NCBI RefSeq assembly: GCF_018613195.1
Contig: NZ_JAGGQQ010000005.1
Coordinates: forward strand, 463,593 to 527,592
Source of the DNA: Bacillus sp. ISL-45
GTDB taxonomy: Bacteria; Bacillota; Bacilli; Bacillales; Cytobacillaceae
Reading direction: 5' to 3'
Length of the DNA: 64,000 bases
Each line of letters starts with the position of its first letter. Within the stretch, counting starts at the first letter, position 1. This document shows positions 63,950 to 64,000 of this stretch, in pieces. The position numbers were made by a program, and so were the translations under genes. The notes below the pieces were generated by a model. It saw only the letters and a list, made by a program, of their open reading frames with translations, was not told where the DNA came from and did no database searches.

Positions 63950-64000
63950 AGGGCTTAGCCGGTATATGAATGATTGCTGATCAGACAGCTTCAGGCAAAA

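Overview
The window is a chromosomal segment of an endospore-forming, low-to-mid GC member of the Bacillaceae (Bacillus sensu lato). This rests on strong Shine-Dalgarno sequences with frequent TTG and GTG starts, many intrinsic terminators, sporulation genes throughout (dacB-spmAB, cotJABC, sleB-ypeB, YIEGIA genes, spoIVA), and a gene order that follows the Bacillus subtilis ypuI-to-aroE region almost gene for gene. The species cannot be named from the sequence alone.

Layout. 0.2-3.2 kb: ypuI and the spore-cortex operon dacB-spmA-spmB. 3.5-10.3 kb: rluB, then resABC (cytochrome c maturation) and resDE (redox two-component system). 10.6-12.4 kb: ECF sigma factor sigX and anti-sigma rsiX behind an ECF-type promoter. 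12.7-14.5 kb: an M23/LysM cell-wall hydrolase and a PHP-domain phosphatase-like protein. 14.8-18 kb: serA (minus), an FMN riboswitch driving ribU, and ferredoxin fer (minus). 18.2-22.7 kb: ypbB-recQ-ypbD-ypbE and ypbF. 22.9-24.0 kb: cotJABC (minus). 24.1-27.7 kb: a CBS-ACT protein, a small membrane protein, a metallophosphoesterase, a MerR/B12-binding regulator of the CarH/LitR type, and the ClpC adaptor mecB. 28-36.6 kb: gudB, ypdA, a tandem hairpin array, ansA (minus), prsW, sleB-ypeB, ypfA (PilZ), ypfB. 36.8-45.2 kb: cmk, plsC, an S1-domain protein, fni, ypzI (minus, 47 aa), yphA, the YIEGIA pair, der, gpsA. 45.7-49.3 kb: yphE, yphF, spoIVA, hbs. 50-54.8 kb: folE, mtrB, hepS-menG-hepT, ndk. 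55.3-62.7 kb: cheR and the aromatic supra-operon aroC-aroB-aroH-hisC-tyrA-aroA. 63.0-63.9 kb: a protein of unknown function.

Metabolic links are close: menG and hepS/hepT make menaquinone from chorismate supplied by aroC; resABCDE governs the respiratory chain that uses it; fni makes isoprenoid precursor. mtrB (TRAP) is the tryptophan sensor, yet the trp genes that sit between aroH and hisC in B. subtilis are absent here, and a run of GAG/TAG triplets lies over the hisC ribosome-binding site.

The intergenic DNA is rich in repeats: five copies of a 169-184 bp MITE-like element with imperfect 25-bp terminal inverted repeats and, for some copies, 8-bp flanking direct repeats; two copies of a ~305 bp element with GGCTCTGTTAAA-type ends; three copies of a GC-rich Bacillaceae repeat; and two unrelated tandem arrays that both have a 52-bp period and a dyad in each unit. 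I found no complete defence, phage or secretion system. The least ordinary items are the tandem hairpin array, the B12-dependent regulator with a promoter dyad, the possible TRAP site at hisC, and a perfect terminator-like hairpin inside fni.
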